Shown: positions 38,423-50,441 of the stretch, piece after piece
Position numbering within the stretch: the stretch's first letter is position 1
Layout: each line of letters opens with the position of its first letter
DNA from: Vicia villosa
Lineage: Eukaryota > Streptophyta > Magnoliopsida > Fabales > Fabaceae
Direction: 5' to 3'
Length of the DNA: 64,000 bases
Assembly: GCF_029867415.1 (NCBI RefSeq)
Contig: NC_081185.1
Location: forward strand, 130,457,848-130,521,847
Position numbers and translations under genes: made by a program
Notes under the pieces: generated by a model
The model's input: only the letters and a program-made list of their open reading frames with translations
Database searches by the model: none
What the model was told of the DNA's origin: nothing

Positions 38423-39626
38423 TGTTGAAAGAGTATTGTGGTGTACTTTTCGCTATTATCGTATCCACAGGGATTATTGCGATATCACCGCCGTTCTATA
38501 GCCTATTTTGTCTTGAGTTATGGTTACTTTAAATTTGGGTTTGCAAAAGATCATTCAATTCTTTTAGTAGCAAAGAGTAAATTAATGAAAGTTCTAAGTT
38601 AAAGAAAATGTATCAAGATTCGATTTCATCGACCTAAATTTGTATGTCTCCTTATAAATAGATGCTTATGAACTTGCTAACGATCAATATAATTACGTAT
38701 CGACACCTATATCGTCCGTGTCCGCAACGATATAGTTAGATTTACCGTATTGTTTAACCGACGATTTCTCCACCGTTTAAACAATACAAATAACGTTTTA
38801 AGAACCGATACTTAGTAAACATCAAACTCTAAATCCATGTCTGCAACTTATAGTTTGAAAGATGATTAGTTAGGTCTAGATACAAACATTGATGTCTCAA
38901 ACACTTATACCAAAGAAAAAGCTTTAATAAACAAACTAAACCATCTATATTGATCATCACTTGTTCATACACATATATTCACAAGAAAAACATACAAAAG
39001 GCTAGGAAGATTACATCTTATCTTGATACAAAAGTGATTTAGCTATCCATGAGAATGGTAGCTTGCACAAGAAGTAAAGGATGAAGATCAACAAGCATCA
39101 AAGGCGATTAATCGACGATCAAAGCTTCCAATCTTCGATTCTTTGTTTGCTACAGTGCACAAGTGTTCTTTTGCTCTCAAGATCAACCAACAAACACAAA
39201 ATATCTGAAAACCCCTTTATATAGCATTTCTGAATTCTGTCCAGGGCGCGTCGCGCCCTCCAGCGCGCTTCGCGCCAATACACTTAAAATTATAAACCGC
39301 CCATGCGCGCGACGCGCGCAACTCTCTGCCAGGAAGCTCCAAAATATCTCGCCCAGGGCGCGACGCGCCCACATCTCCGCGCGACGCGCGCAACTCTCTG
39401 CCTGGGACTCTCTTGCAAAGCTCAAAACAAGCTCCAAACTTCCCCAAAATTGGCTAAAACCTACAAAAATCATAACTAAAACACATATTAACATAAAATG
39501 AAAGCTTAATATTATAAACTATAAATAATTATTTAAAACTTCAGGGAATTGTACGAATATCCGATAAAAACGGTCGAAAGGTGCCATTCATTTAAACTAA
39601 ATATAAACACAATTTGGCACCTAACA
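38423..39626 (-). repeat. Athila 5' LTR
   Basis: Copy of 27917-29120 at an offset of 10506 bp, with TATA at 39215-39223 and the palindrome cluster at 39243-39390. Confidence 0.97.
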
Positions 39627-39979
39627 ACCCTCATTATCTTTTATTTCATTTTTTGATGTATTTTGAATTTTAAAATTTTTATTTGAATATTAAAATTATA
39701 CATTTAATAATTTTAAAATGTTTATTTTAGTGTTGAAATTAGGAAGGTTTTTTCTTAAGAATTGTTATCTTAATGAAGTGCATCACAATAAACAAAAAAG
39801 TCAATGTTATTGTCAGGATTCTTGCGAATATATAATTATGTTTTATTAATATTTTATTAAATTTGATTACAATTTAAATGATTTGTATATTATAATTTTT
39901 TTATATTTAATAAAAAATTCAGTTTAACTCAACGGATTATCCACTTAACAGATATCCGCACAGATATTTGGTTTGACTC

Positions 39980-40767
39980 CACTACTAGAAAATTCGTTTT
40001 TAGTGACCGAATTAGAGACCGAAAAAGCTTATAAATCGGTCACTAAAACGTTTAGAGACCGATTTAGCGACCATTAATTTTCGGTTGAAAAAGTGCTAGT
40101 CGCTAAGCTCTTGTGACGAATTTAGTGACCGAAATTTAGAGACCGAATTTAGTGTTCTTTTTCATAAAATAAAATTAAAATTCTGATACATAGGAATTGA
40201 ACTTGTGACCTCCGTGTATTCTAATAACAACTTGCCACTACACCACTTAACAATTATTGTTATATTTTATATTTAAACATATATACATATAGTTTTTAAA
40301 ATATATTATATGTTAAAACAATAAAAATATGAAAATTTTAGAAAAAATTTAAATTTAAAAGAGAATTAAAATCTTTAAAAAAAATGGAAAGGAAATGGTA
40401 AAAATAATAAAGAGGATTAAAATAGAAAAAGAAAACAAAAAATATTAGTGACCGAAATTTCGGTCTCTAATTTATATATAAAAATTAAATTGAATATAAA
40501 AATATTTTTTGTGACCGATTTAGTGACCACTTAAAATTGGCTCATGAATATTAAATTTTGGTGGCTAATTCGGTCACTATAGTGACCAAAATTCCGGTCA
40601 CAAAATATTGGTCTCTAAATCGGTGGCAGATTTATTTTAGTGACCGATTTAGTGACTTCTTAAAATTTGCCCATGAATATAAAATTTTTGTGGCTAATTC
40701 GGTCACTACAGTGACCAAAAATTTCCGGTCACTAAATCGGTCACTAAAAGCAAATTTTTTAGTAGTG
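39980..40767. mobile_element. CACTA-type non-autonomous element, 788 bp
   Basis: Left end CACTACTAGAAAATTCG; right end on the minus strand CACTACTAAAAAATTTGC. Flanked by the 3-bp duplication CTC (39977-39979 and 40768-40770). Many sub-terminal copies of AGTGACCGA/TCGGTCACT in both orientations, as expected of transposase-binding arrays in this superfamily. No gene. Confidence 0.92.
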
Positions 40768-40935
40768 CTCCGCCACTGTCCACAAATATCTTAAAACTCA
40801 CGGATTACCCGCTTAGCAGATATCCGCACAGACACAAATATGAGACGGATATGGATATCATATTTATCAAACGGGCCAGACACGTATATCATACTATCAT
40901 TTTCATGGATATTTATTTACATCCCTGGTCTCAAT

Positions 40936-41559
40936 GTCTCTTGAATCCTAAATGTTTAATCGATTGTCACTCTAGCTCATTATGATTCATAGACTTCTAA
41001 ACAAGTGATATCAGAATCATGGTTAGTCTCACAGATGTAGGAGTATAAGTGAGATCCTAGTATAAATCAAAGTTAGTGATGCGAGGGAGTCACGTGTGGA
41101 GTAGTAGGATTGAGATCCTAGCTAGTATGCATCAAAGCTAGTGATGTGAATGAATTACACTTATTAAAATGATTGTTAAGATTCAAGTGTGATTTAGTGG
41201 GAGTTTTTGTTATACGTCTCATTAAAATTAATATTATTTAAATAAGATTAGTATAATTAAAATTTTGATCATAAAAGTTTATTTTTAATATGTTTTTAGC
41301 ATTCTACATCTTACCTCCCTTCACATATGTTATACCATTTTTTTTATTGGGCTAATACGTATACGTCTTTTATGAAATTTTTGGTATATATCATACTAAG
41401 AATTATCTTATTTAGACACAATTATTAGAATTAAATAAAGTTAAGATAAAAATAAATGTACGTTGTCTAAACATGCTAATAATATTATTACAATTTGAAA
41501 ATGAAAAATAAAGATATTCAAAACTATATTCAGCAACAACTGAAGCATACAAAATATTG
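40936..41559. other. No recognisable gene
   Basis: Includes two related stretches with GAGATCCTAG and CAAAGYTAGTGATG near 41050-41150, an imperfect tandem of about 75 bp. Otherwise unremarkable. Confidence 0.35.
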
Positions 41560-42002
41560 TTTATATTGTAATCATTGACGTTCTTTAAGAAGAAGGTCGA
41601 ACATGAAATCTTTATTCGAAGAATTTTCTTTTTTCCTGTAATTTTTTTTCCGTAGTAAAGCAAAAATGTAACTCATGTTAGACTTTTCTTAAAGAAAAAG
41701 ATAGTGAAATTAATAGTAATTAGTGTAATATAGTATTTTTTTTACCTTGTAAAGATTCGAATCAATTCTTCATACATCCCTTTATATTGTAATCATTGAC
41801 GTTCTTTAAGAAGAAGGTCGAACATGAAATCTTTATTCGAAGAATTTTCTTTTTTCCTGTAATTTTTTTTCCGTAGTAAAGCAAAAATGTAACTCATGTT
41901 AGACTTTTCTTAAAGAAAAAGATAGTGAAATTAATAGTAATTAGTGTAATATAGTATTTTTTTTTACCTTGTAAAGATTCGAATCAATTCTTCATACATC
42001 CC
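41560..42002. repeat. 221-bp direct tandem duplication
   Basis: 41560-41780 and 41781-42002 are identical by eye except for one extra T in a T run. Non-coding, and a recent duplication. Confidence 0.95.
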
Positions 42003-42243
42003 TTTATCAATGAATTCTCGAGTTTTAAAAAACTACAAATACATCACTAAATGTCATATCAATAAACAAATACATTCAAAACATGTGACTCGTAGAGTAT
42101 AATATAATTGATTATGACATAACTAAATGTAATACTCGGAGAATATAGATACTTTGTTTTAGGTTAGATTCGATAGAATAACAACTCTGACTTGTTTTTG
42201 AATCACATGGATTCCTGGTAAAAAAAGGAAGACAATTGACTTG

Positions 42244-42857
<614 letters not shown>

Positions 42858-43465
42858 TAGGGATGGCAATGGGTAGGGTTTGGACAGGGTACTATAGTAC
42901 CCGTCCCCATACCCGCAGTTTAAAAAAATCCCCGTACCCGAGCCCAAACCCGCGTGGGTATCAATATTCATGCCCGTACCCGTATCCTGTGGGTACTTCA
43001 ATGCCCATACCCGTACCCGTTTACCTGCATTTATAGTAAAATTAAATCATTTAATTACAAAATATCATACAATTTAAGTCTTTTTAACAATATTAAAAAA
43101 ATTATGTATGTTATTGTTGAGTTAAGAAACAAATAAACACTTTTATTAAAATGTATAATGATTTAATAGCGATATATTTTTTTAAAAAAATTTAGTATCA
43201 TGCATTTTATATAATAATATAAATGACATTATAGAAATATGTAGTGTGGGTATGGGGCGGGTTGGGTAGTAAGGTACCCGTGCCCGCACCCATACCCGCA
43301 TATTTTAATGGGTAATTACCCGTGCCTGTGCCCATACCCATTTTTAAGGGTATTTATCCTACCCGATATGAGGTTTCTCCTCATTTATCCATACCCATTT
43401 TTAAGTGGTTTCTCCTCAAGTGCACATACCCATTTTTAAGTGGTTTCTCCTCAAGTGCACATACC
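42858..43465. repeat. hAT-like GGGTA-rich element, truncated, with a 35-bp tandem
   Basis: Begins TAGGGATGGCAATGGGTAGG, a common plant hAT-like terminus, with TACCCGTACCCG words at both ends of an AT-rich centre. No inverse terminus or target duplication was found. From about 43385 the unit ATACCCATTTTTAAGTGG plus TTTCTCCTCAAGTGCAC repeats two to three times. Confidence 0.5.
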
Positions 43466-43693
43466 TGCTCTTCTTGTACATTCGACACCAATTGTGCTTT
43501 TCTTCCTACATCTCCACGAGGAATAATTCTACCGTCGCGTCCTTGCCGCATCTACATTAATAAAAAATAGTTTTAATCAATTTTAAAAAGAATAAAAATA
43601 AGATCAAATGACTTTCATTTAAGACATCCAGTGACTGAAACATATGATCAGAAAACTTATTCAAAAAACTTTCGGAGAATTAGTTTATAGATC

Positions 43694-43919
43694 AGGGAAC
43701 TTGAAAGTAAGACTTCTGATGTTGTTTTGTGGTTCAGATAATTTGGAAGTAAGTCTTTCAGGTGAATTTTATGGTTTGAAAAATTTGAAAGTAAGGCTTC
43801 CAGGTGAATTTTATGGTTTGAAAAACTTGAAAGTAAGACTTTCGATTCTATTTTGTGGTTCGAAGAATTTAGGGATTAGTGTTCCGATTCTGTTTTGTGG
43901 CTTGAAGAATGTGGGGTAA
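43694..43919 (+). repeat. 42-bp minisatellite inside an open frame
   Basis: Five degenerate units of 42 bp (14 codons) keep one frame open from 43644 to 43919. In that frame each unit reads like KNLKVRLPGEFYGL or KNLKVRLSILFCGS. The unit length is a multiple of three, so the open frame may be a by-product of the repeat. I recognise no protein family. Confidence 0.6.
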
Positions 43920-44440
43920 CTTAAAATTGGATTAGATAACTTAAAATTAGAATGAAAAATAAAATAATTTTTTTATATATATTTTATTTATATTGAGACA
44001 TTTTGATCAAATCAAACAAATTACACGAGTGGTGAGATAATTTTAAGAGTATGGACTAAAATTTTCTAACTTATACAAATTTTTTATACTATATTTTTAT
44101 TTTAAAATTTGATTGGATACCTATGTCATGTAAACAAAAATTATCTAAACGAAATTAATAAATAAAATTTGATTGAATCCTGAGGTGCATATCTAAAATT
44201 TATTGCCAAAACAATAAAATTTATTGTTATGATTTCCATTAGATAAATATAAAGAAATACTAGTTTGCTTGCCAAAACAATTTAAAGAGAAAAAAAAACT
44301 ACCTAGAGAGTAATGAGATACTGCAGATTAATAAAATTGTGTGAAACAAATTAATGATGAAAGTTTAGTTTCTTTAGCGAAAAGGTGATGATAAAAGTAT
44401 TTTGGTTTCATATAAAAAACGCTGATGATAAAAGCATGCA
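43920..44440. other. AT-rich stretch, no recognisable gene
   Basis: Nothing identifiable. Confidence 0.4.
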
Positions 44441-44443
44441 ACA

Positions 44444-44541
44444 CGCGTGAAAAGTACAACGTAAATGAACGAAAACATTGAAAAAAACCAAACGCGTGAA
44501 AAGTACAACTTAAACGAACAAAAACATTGAAAAAAAGCAAA
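44444..44541. repeat. 49-bp tandem pair abutting the tRNA gene
   Basis: Two units starting CGCGTGAAAAGTACAAC at 44444 and 44493. Each ends with a run of seven A (T7 on the minus strand). The right unit reaches to 3 bp from the tRNA 3' end. Confidence 0.85.
44531..44537 (-). terminator. Pol III terminator of tRNA-Ala
   Basis: T7 on the minus strand, 7 bases after the tRNA 3' end. A second T run in the tandem copy (about 44482-44487) could act as a backup. Confidence 0.75.
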
Positions 44542-44543
44542 TT

Positions 44544-44616
44544 TGGAGATGCGGGGTATCGATCCCCGTACCTCTCGCATGCTAAGCGAGCGCTCTACCA
44601 TCTGAGCTACATCCCC
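44544..44616 (-). tRNA. tRNA-Ala (anticodon AGC)
   Basis: The 73-nt minus-strand sequence starts GGGGATGTAGCTCAGATGG and ends CCCCGCATCTCCA. The acceptor arm pairs GGGGATG with CATCTCC (one G-T pair). The A box TAGCTCAGATGG and B box GGGATCGATACC lie in the D and T arms. The anticodon is plus-strand 44581-44583 (AGC on the transcript) in the loop CTTAGCATG. The G3:T70-type pair used by alanyl-tRNA synthetase is consistent. Upstream, CAA sits at -4 to -2 and an A/T-rich block at about -30, both usual for plant tRNA genes. No intron. Looks functional; the CCA end is added after transcription. Confidence 0.96.
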
Positions 44617-44639
44617 TTGAAGCTTTACAATTTCATATT

Positions 44640-45270
44640 TATTATTTAAACTATTTTGTAATAATGTTTTTGATAGCAAACGTACTATTAGATGTACTAC
44701 TCACTTAAACAAGACATTGAAGATTGTTAAAAAGAAACAGAGACGACACAATAGAAACTTTGACGTAAAATTGTTTCGTGCAGTTCAAAAAAACTGAAAA
44801 TATAATGTGCATTTAGAGTTATATAATTTTATTTTATAAAATATTTTCCCTTTCTAATTTTAATTTTTTTGTTGTTGTTAATTTTAATTATTGGCAAATA
44901 GATAATAGATTTTTTAAGTGAAGGATTATCTGCATATTATTTTAAATATATAAGAAAACTACTTTTTTATTATTTTTATAAATAGGGCATCCCTAACTAG
45001 CATGTTTACAAACACAATTCAATGATCATATTATGCAGCCGTCTATGTTAGCTGCAGTAGTGCTGCTGATATAAACTACGGGAGTTAGTTAATTTATCAC
45101 TTAATTAATTAGTTACTAATTAATTAATTAATAACAGTTAGTTGTTTAGAACATAATTATGATATTGGTTAGTCAATTGATCTAGTTCATCTATAAATAC
45201 ATGAGGCAATATATTTGTAAAATCAACAACTTACAAGTACAACACATCTTATTGAAGATTAACTATACAG
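44640..45270. other. No recognisable gene; possible retroelement promoter
   Basis: Includes TTAATTAATTAGTTACTAAT-type A/T repeats near 45100-45135 and a TATAAATAC near 45192, followed by a copia-like scrap. It could be a decayed LTR, but ends were not found. Confidence 0.3.
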
Positions 45271-45353
45271 GATGAAATCAATGCTATGAAGAGAAATACC
45301 ACTTGAATGTTGAAATTCCTCTTCACAAGAAGCCAATTACTGTGAAGTTAGTC
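45271..45353 (+). pseudogene. Scrap of copia reverse transcriptase
   Basis: Reads DEINAMKRNTT then, after a one-base shift, NVEIPLHKKPITVK. This matches the conserved start of copia RT (acidic-E-N-A-K-N-x-T-W ... P-K-P-I-x-x-K). Only about 80 bp survive, with a stop and a frameshift. Confidence 0.5.
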
Positions 45354-46147
45354 TCATTGATATTTTTCTTGCTAGCTTTTCAATAGATATATTTTTCCAT
45401 TCCACTGTTCCATTTTGTTAGGGAGACCATTGAGAAAAAAAAATGTATTCAATTTCATTTCTCAAAATCTACATTATTTTGGATAATCTTAGTTAATTTT
45501 TGAAAGACAACAAAGATGTGTATTTTCTACGTTATCCTTTGCTCAATATTTATTCAAGCTATCATGATATTCCTCTAATCACCACTTCGATACACTATTT
45601 AGAAAACGAAGTTGTAATCTTTTGACAAGTTTATCCTCTAATGACGAGACATTGAATCTTTATAAGATTATTATCTGAAGAATAACTTTGATGATTTTTC
45701 TCACAATATAATGACTTCATATTTTAGAGAAAATTAATATGTGACACACTAGCATATATAATGCACGACAATTCCTATTATGAGTACAAGGTTGTTGTGT
45801 TAAATTATACCAAAAGAACTATCATCTAAAAGACTTATCTACAATAATAACAGAGAAACCAAAGTTTAAGAATCCAATACTATTTATCCCTGCATAATTA
45901 TACTAGTTCAAATATGTAGACACGATGAATCATCTAAAATACATGCCAAAATTAAATTATCTTTTACAACAATAACTCATAATTTTAAAATTCATATAAG
46001 TAATAATAAAATAATGTTCTACTACAATTTTAAAATTCATATAAGTAATAATAAAAAGTATTTGCATTGAACTTAAAAATTATAGTTAAAAGTATGATCA
46101 TTTGAGAAAGGTTATAAGATCATGTAGATATTTCTTTGGAAAAAATG
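45354..46147. other. No recognisable gene
   Basis: AT-rich. ACAATTTTAAAATTCATATA and its following 12 bases occur twice, near 45978 and 46023. Confidence 0.4.
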
Positions 46148-46168
46148 AACATAAACATTAAAAGTGGC
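46148..46168. repeat. LINE target-site duplication, left
   Basis: A 21-bp sequence starting GAACATAAACATT is repeated exactly at 63342-63362, after the LINE poly-A. Confidence 0.92.
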
Positions 46169-46606
46169 TTTGGAATATTACAAAAAGGAATTTCGGTGGA
46201 GTCATCTCCTTGTGTCCTCATCCCAGTGCCAGATTTACAACAACAAGTCTTGAAGAATAAAGAGACAAATGTTACTTTGGTTCATCGAAATCAAAGCTCG
46301 GAAGATAGCAGCTCCTCAGACGGCTCGGAGTTTGTGGAAGAATCCCAATCCCAACTGCATCCTCCTATAACATCAAATAAGAAGTCTAATTCTAATGAAA
46401 TTTTTCTCAAGAATTCTTGGAGTATCCTATCGGAAGAAGCTGAAGATGTTGAGTGAGATAATGATGATGATGATTTTGACACTGAGAAACTCAAACTTCA
46501 ACTGGTGAAATCCAAATCGCTCAAGAAGAAGATTCGAAAAAAAGCGACATCAAAAAATTCTCTCACCACCAGATCTCATTCTGGTCACTCCAAGCCTTTA
46601 ACATGA
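46169..46606 (+). pseudogene. LINE ORF1, C-terminal remnant
   Basis: The frame holds a Ser/Asp-rich tract (SSEDSSSSDGSEF), a TGA at 46454-46456, then DNDDDDFDTEKLKLQL and a Lys-rich end (SKSLKKKIRKKATSKNS), stopping with TGA at 46604-46606. That stop overlaps the ORF2 start codon as ATGA. The gag-like RNA-binding part and zinc knuckle of ORF1 are missing because of 5' truncation. Confidence 0.65.
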
Positions 46607-49600
46607 AGTGCATTTATTGGAATGCACGGGGTCTCGCCAATGCCCCCACTAGATTGGTCCTTAAGAATTTTCTAATTAATCACAAACCCGATTTTTGTTT
46701 TCTTGCAGAACCATGGATGGATTTGAAAAATCTCCCCACAAACTTTCTCCACTCTCTTAATCTTCATTGCTTTGCTACTAATTGTCGTCCTAACAATCTG
46801 CCGAATCCCTGGTGTATCTGCCCCCGTAATATCGTTCCAAAATCATCCTCACCATTGACCAACTGGTAGCTTTCAATGTTACCATTGATTCTGTCAACAT
46901 TTTCATAGCTGCAATATATGCCTCCACCTCTGTGTCAAAACGTAGGTTACTTTGGTCTGATCTCTCTAATCTGTCTTCGAACCTTGTTGGCCCCTGGTGT
47001 TTCTTAGGAGACTTCAACGCAATTTCTGGTGCTCACGAACACCGTGGTCACTCTGCCCCTTCTAGAGCTTCAATCTCAGATTTTCGAAATTGGATTGACA
47101 ATAATTCTCTCACAGACCTTCCGGTGCGTGGCCCTCTTTTCACATGGTGCAATGGAAGAACTGGTTCGCATCTTATTGAAAGGAGATTGGATAGATTTTT
47201 ATGTAATCAATAGTGGATGGCCGCCTGCTATTCCTTTGCTGCCTTCACTTTGCCAAAGATTAGATCGGATCATTTTCCGCTTTGTTTAGAGGTTTCTTTC
47301 TCTGAGATTCGGTTTAAATCTAGTTTTAGATTCCTTAGTATGTGGAGCCTCCACGATAGTTGCTACAGTCTTATAGCTGACAGTTGGGCTCAAACTGTCA
47401 TTGGTTGCCCAATGTACATTCTTTCACAAAAGCTCAAAATGTTAAAATGCAAGCTCATTTCATGGAACAAAGATGTCTTTGGGAATATTCACACACTTGT
47501 TAAAAACTCTACATCTAATCTTGAGGTTATTCAACAGCAAATCCATCTTCTTGGCATGACGGATAACTTAAAAGCTCTGGAAATTAAAGCTCAATCTGAT
47601 CTGGAGAATGATTTAGCCAAGGAAGAGTTATTTTGGCTTGAGAAATCTAGAATCCGTTGGCACACACAGGGAGACCGAAACACAGCTTTTTTCCATAGAA
47701 TCTCTAAAATCAAGCAAAGCAGGCAGAAAATTTCTTATCTCAGAGTTGACGGCAACACCATTTCCGATCCCGATGACATGGCTGCCCACGCGGTAAATTA
47801 TTTTACTAACATTTTTGGTTTTGCAGGTACTGTTCAGCAGACGAATATTGCTGACATCATCCCCCTTTTGGTTACGGATAACATGAACAACATTCTCACG
47901 GCAATTCCGACGATTGAAGAGATTACAACGGCGGTGTTCGGTCTTAAGCAGGATAGCGCGCCTGGTCCAGATGGTTATGATGGAGTTTTTTACCAGAAAT
48001 TCTGGTCCATTATTAAGCAGGATGTCATCAACGCCGTGTGGCAGTTCTTCAAAGATGGTTGGATCCCTCGGAATTATAACGCAAATTTGCTCATTCTCAT
48101 TCCCAAAGTCAAAGAGGCAGATACTATGGATAACTTCAGGCTGATCGCCGTGGCGAGTTTCAAGTATAAAATTATCTCCAAAATTATTGCTGATCGTCTT
48201 GCTTGTATAATGCCGTTTCTTGTTTCGAAGGAGCAAAAAGGTTTCATTGGGGGTCGGAATATCAAAGATTGTTTATGTCTTGCCTCAGAGGCGATAAATT
48301 TGCTTGATAAGAAGACGGTGGGGGGAAACATCGCTTTGAAAGTTGACATTTCTAAAGCCTTCGATACATTGGATTGGAGTTTTCTCATATCGGTGCTTAG
48401 GAAATTTGGTTTTAATAATCTTTTCTGTCATTGGATCTCTACTATTCTGAATTCTGCCTATATCTCTATTGCTTTTAACGGGGCTGCTCATGGTTATTTC
48501 AATTGTAAACGGGGAGTTCGCCAAGGTGATCCGCTCTCACCGTTGCTTTTTTGCCTTGCTGAAGATGTTTTAAGCAGACACATTTCTACTCTTGTCAACT
48601 CGGGTTCCCTTGCTCCTATGCGCATCAATCGTAACATCGCCGTTCCTTCCTACATTCTTTACACAGACGATATTCTTATTTTCTGCAAAGGTCTTCATTC
48701 CAACATTGCCATTCTAAAGGATCTGTTCATTAATTATGTTGTTTCTTCTGGACAGGTTACTAATGTTGCAAAGTCCATGGTTTACTGCGGCGCTATGTCG
48801 GATCGTAAAGCAAACAGAATCTCCTCTGTCACTGGATTTTCTTTAGCTACTCTTCCGTTCACTTATCTCGGAGTCCCGTTATTCAAAGGATGTGTCAAAA
48901 GAGTCTACCTTCATGGAATTGCTGACAAGATGATTTCCAAACTGGCTTCCTGGAAGGGTGCTTCTCTTTCTTTTGCTGGCATGGTTATCCTGGTCTCCTC
49001 CATTATCCACAGCATGATTTATCACTCTATTTCTATATATTCCTGGCCAATCTCACTGCTGAAAGAAATTGGGACTTGCACCCGTAATTTTATATGGAGC
49101 GGTAACGTTAATAATAGAAAGCTAGTCACAGTTGCTTGGAAGAAAGTCTGCAGCCCGAAATCGGTAGGTGGTTTAGGAATTCGGTCTCTGCTTACTCTAA
49201 ACTCCGCCTCGAATTTGAAACTTTGTTGGGATGCTATGGCTAGTGAGGAAGATTGGGCTATTATTGTTCAGGCTAGAACTTTTAGATCTTTCGGTCACAT
49301 CCATCACCATATTTTTTCCTCCATTTGGAGCGGCATCCGTCCTGAATTTGGCTGTCTGGTTGATAATATTTCTTGGATCATTAATAGTGGCAGGACGATT
49401 CGGTTTTGGATTGACGAGTGGTGCGGTTGTCCGTTAATTAATTTTACTGATTTGCAAGCGCTACAAGATCGTGAGATTGATATTAACCTGTGCCTGGCTG
49501 ATTTGTTTGTGGATGGGTCCTGGTGTTTCCCTCCCTCTTGATTCGTGTGGTTCCCGTTCCTTCTACATGTCATTCCTTCTTCTGTTTCTTTTTCTCAAAC

Positions 49601-49684
49601 GCAAGACTGCAGATGCTGGAAGCATTCTGCAAATGGCTGCCTCTCCTTAAAAGAAGCCTACTCTTTTAAATCTCCCATTGGTTC
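46603..49684 (+). pseudogene. LINE ORF2: endonuclease and reverse transcriptase, broken
   Basis: ATG 46603 opens an APE-type endonuclease (MKCIYWNARGLANAPTR ... FLAEPWM). A frame change occurs near 46830, and the frame then continues WCFLGDFNAI, ... FTWCNGRTGSHLIERRLDR. There is an in-frame TAG at 47211-47213, after which RSDHFPL completes the endonuclease. The RT is open from 47217 to 49541: FRLIAVASFKYKIISKIIADR, KGFIGGRNI, ALKVDISKAFDTLDW, GVRQGDPLSPLLF and an active site YTDD at 48660-48671, where this family normally has F/YADD. A TGA at 49539-49541 precedes the zf-RVT domain (DCRCWKHSANGCLSLKEAYSF), which is cut by the MITE at 49685. It cannot make a full protein. Confidence 0.93.
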
Positions 49685-49907
49685 TAGAGTTGTCAATATG
49701 GGCTACCCGGCCCATATGGGCTTCGGGCTTTTTAGGGCCGGGCCCAATAAACCCATTTTTAAATTTTACTACCCAGGCCCGGCCCTGTCTGGGCTGCGGG
49801 CTACCCGGCCCTAAATGGGCTTCGGCCCTAAACGGGCCCAATTCTATAAAAAATTAAAATTTTCTCCTTATTTTTGTAAGTAACCATATAATTGCATGCA
49901 AGAATAC

Positions 49908-50000
<93 letters not shown>

Positions 50001-50433
50001 AAAATTATAATTTCTAAATAATCCATATAAGTTAATAATTAAAATGTAAAACAACACATTAACTTAATTTAAACTATCCAAAATACATCACAAATTATAT
50101 AATGTAGCACAAATAATTAAATAACTTTTTCCAACAAATTTTAAGTTATAAATATTCATGACAATTATAATTTTATGATAATTATAACAAGAAAATGCTA
50201 TAAATTTTTATAATAATTATAATTAGGAAAGGATAAATTTTAATTATATTAAAAATATTTAACTTTTTCGGGCCGGTGGGCTACCCATGGCCCATACGGG
50301 CCGACCCATATTTTTTAGGGCCGGGCTAAAAAAGGCCCGGATGTAAATGGGCTCGAAAAATGAGGCCCAGGCCCTAAAATTTTTCGGGCCAAATGGGCCG
50401 GCCCATGGGCTTCGGCCCATTTTGACAGCTCTA
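49685..50433 (+). mobile_element. hAT-like non-autonomous MITE, copy 3, inside the LINE
   Basis: 749 bp. Left end TAGAGTTGTCAATATGGGCT; right end on the minus strand TAGAGCTGTCAAAATGGGCC. Perfect 8-bp target duplication ATTGGTTC (49677-49684 and 50434-50441). GGGCTACCCGGCCC words near both ends, and an 88-bp (AT)n at 49911-49998 in the centre. More diverged from copies 1 and 2 than they are from each other. Confidence 0.9.
49911..49998. repeat. (AT)n microsatellite in the MITE
   Basis: 44 AT units. Confidence 0.97.
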
Positions 50434-50441
50434 ATTGGTTC

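Larger units (their letters stand above)
27917..39626 (-). mobile_element. Athila-type Ty3/gypsy LTR retrotransposon, 11.7 kb, apparently intact
   Basis: Two 1204-bp LTRs (27917-29120 and 38423-39626) differ at about one position by eye (A at 29083 against C in the other copy). Both ends carry the perfect 5-bp duplication ACCCT (27912-27916 and 39627-39631). On the minus strand the order is 5' LTR (38423-39626), primer site, gag-pol, a second open frame, purine tract, 3' LTR. The primer site matches plant tRNA-Asp, as in Athila-group elements. The single long gag-pol frame has no stop, so this copy may be autonomous and recent. Confidence 0.97.
26569..40927. mobile_element. hAT-like non-autonomous element hosting two later insertions
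   Basis: Starts TAGGGATGACAAAAT and ends TTACATCCCTG, imperfect inverted ends. Flanking 8-mers are GTGTCAAT (26561-26568) and GTCTCAAT (40928-40935), 7 of 8 identical. Sub-terminal GATATCCGCA words occur near both ends (26598 and 40818). Without the Athila element (27917-39626) and the CACTA element (39980-40767) it would be about 1.85 kb, with no gene. It is older than both insertions. Confidence 0.5.

Noticed and set aside
44374..44679. 101-residue open frame with MVERSLSMREVRGSIPR
   Set aside because: This is the tRNA-Ala gene read as protein.
45000..45270. Solo LTR of a copia element
   Set aside because: A TATA-like site and a downstream RT scrap fit, but no LTR ends or target duplication could be found.
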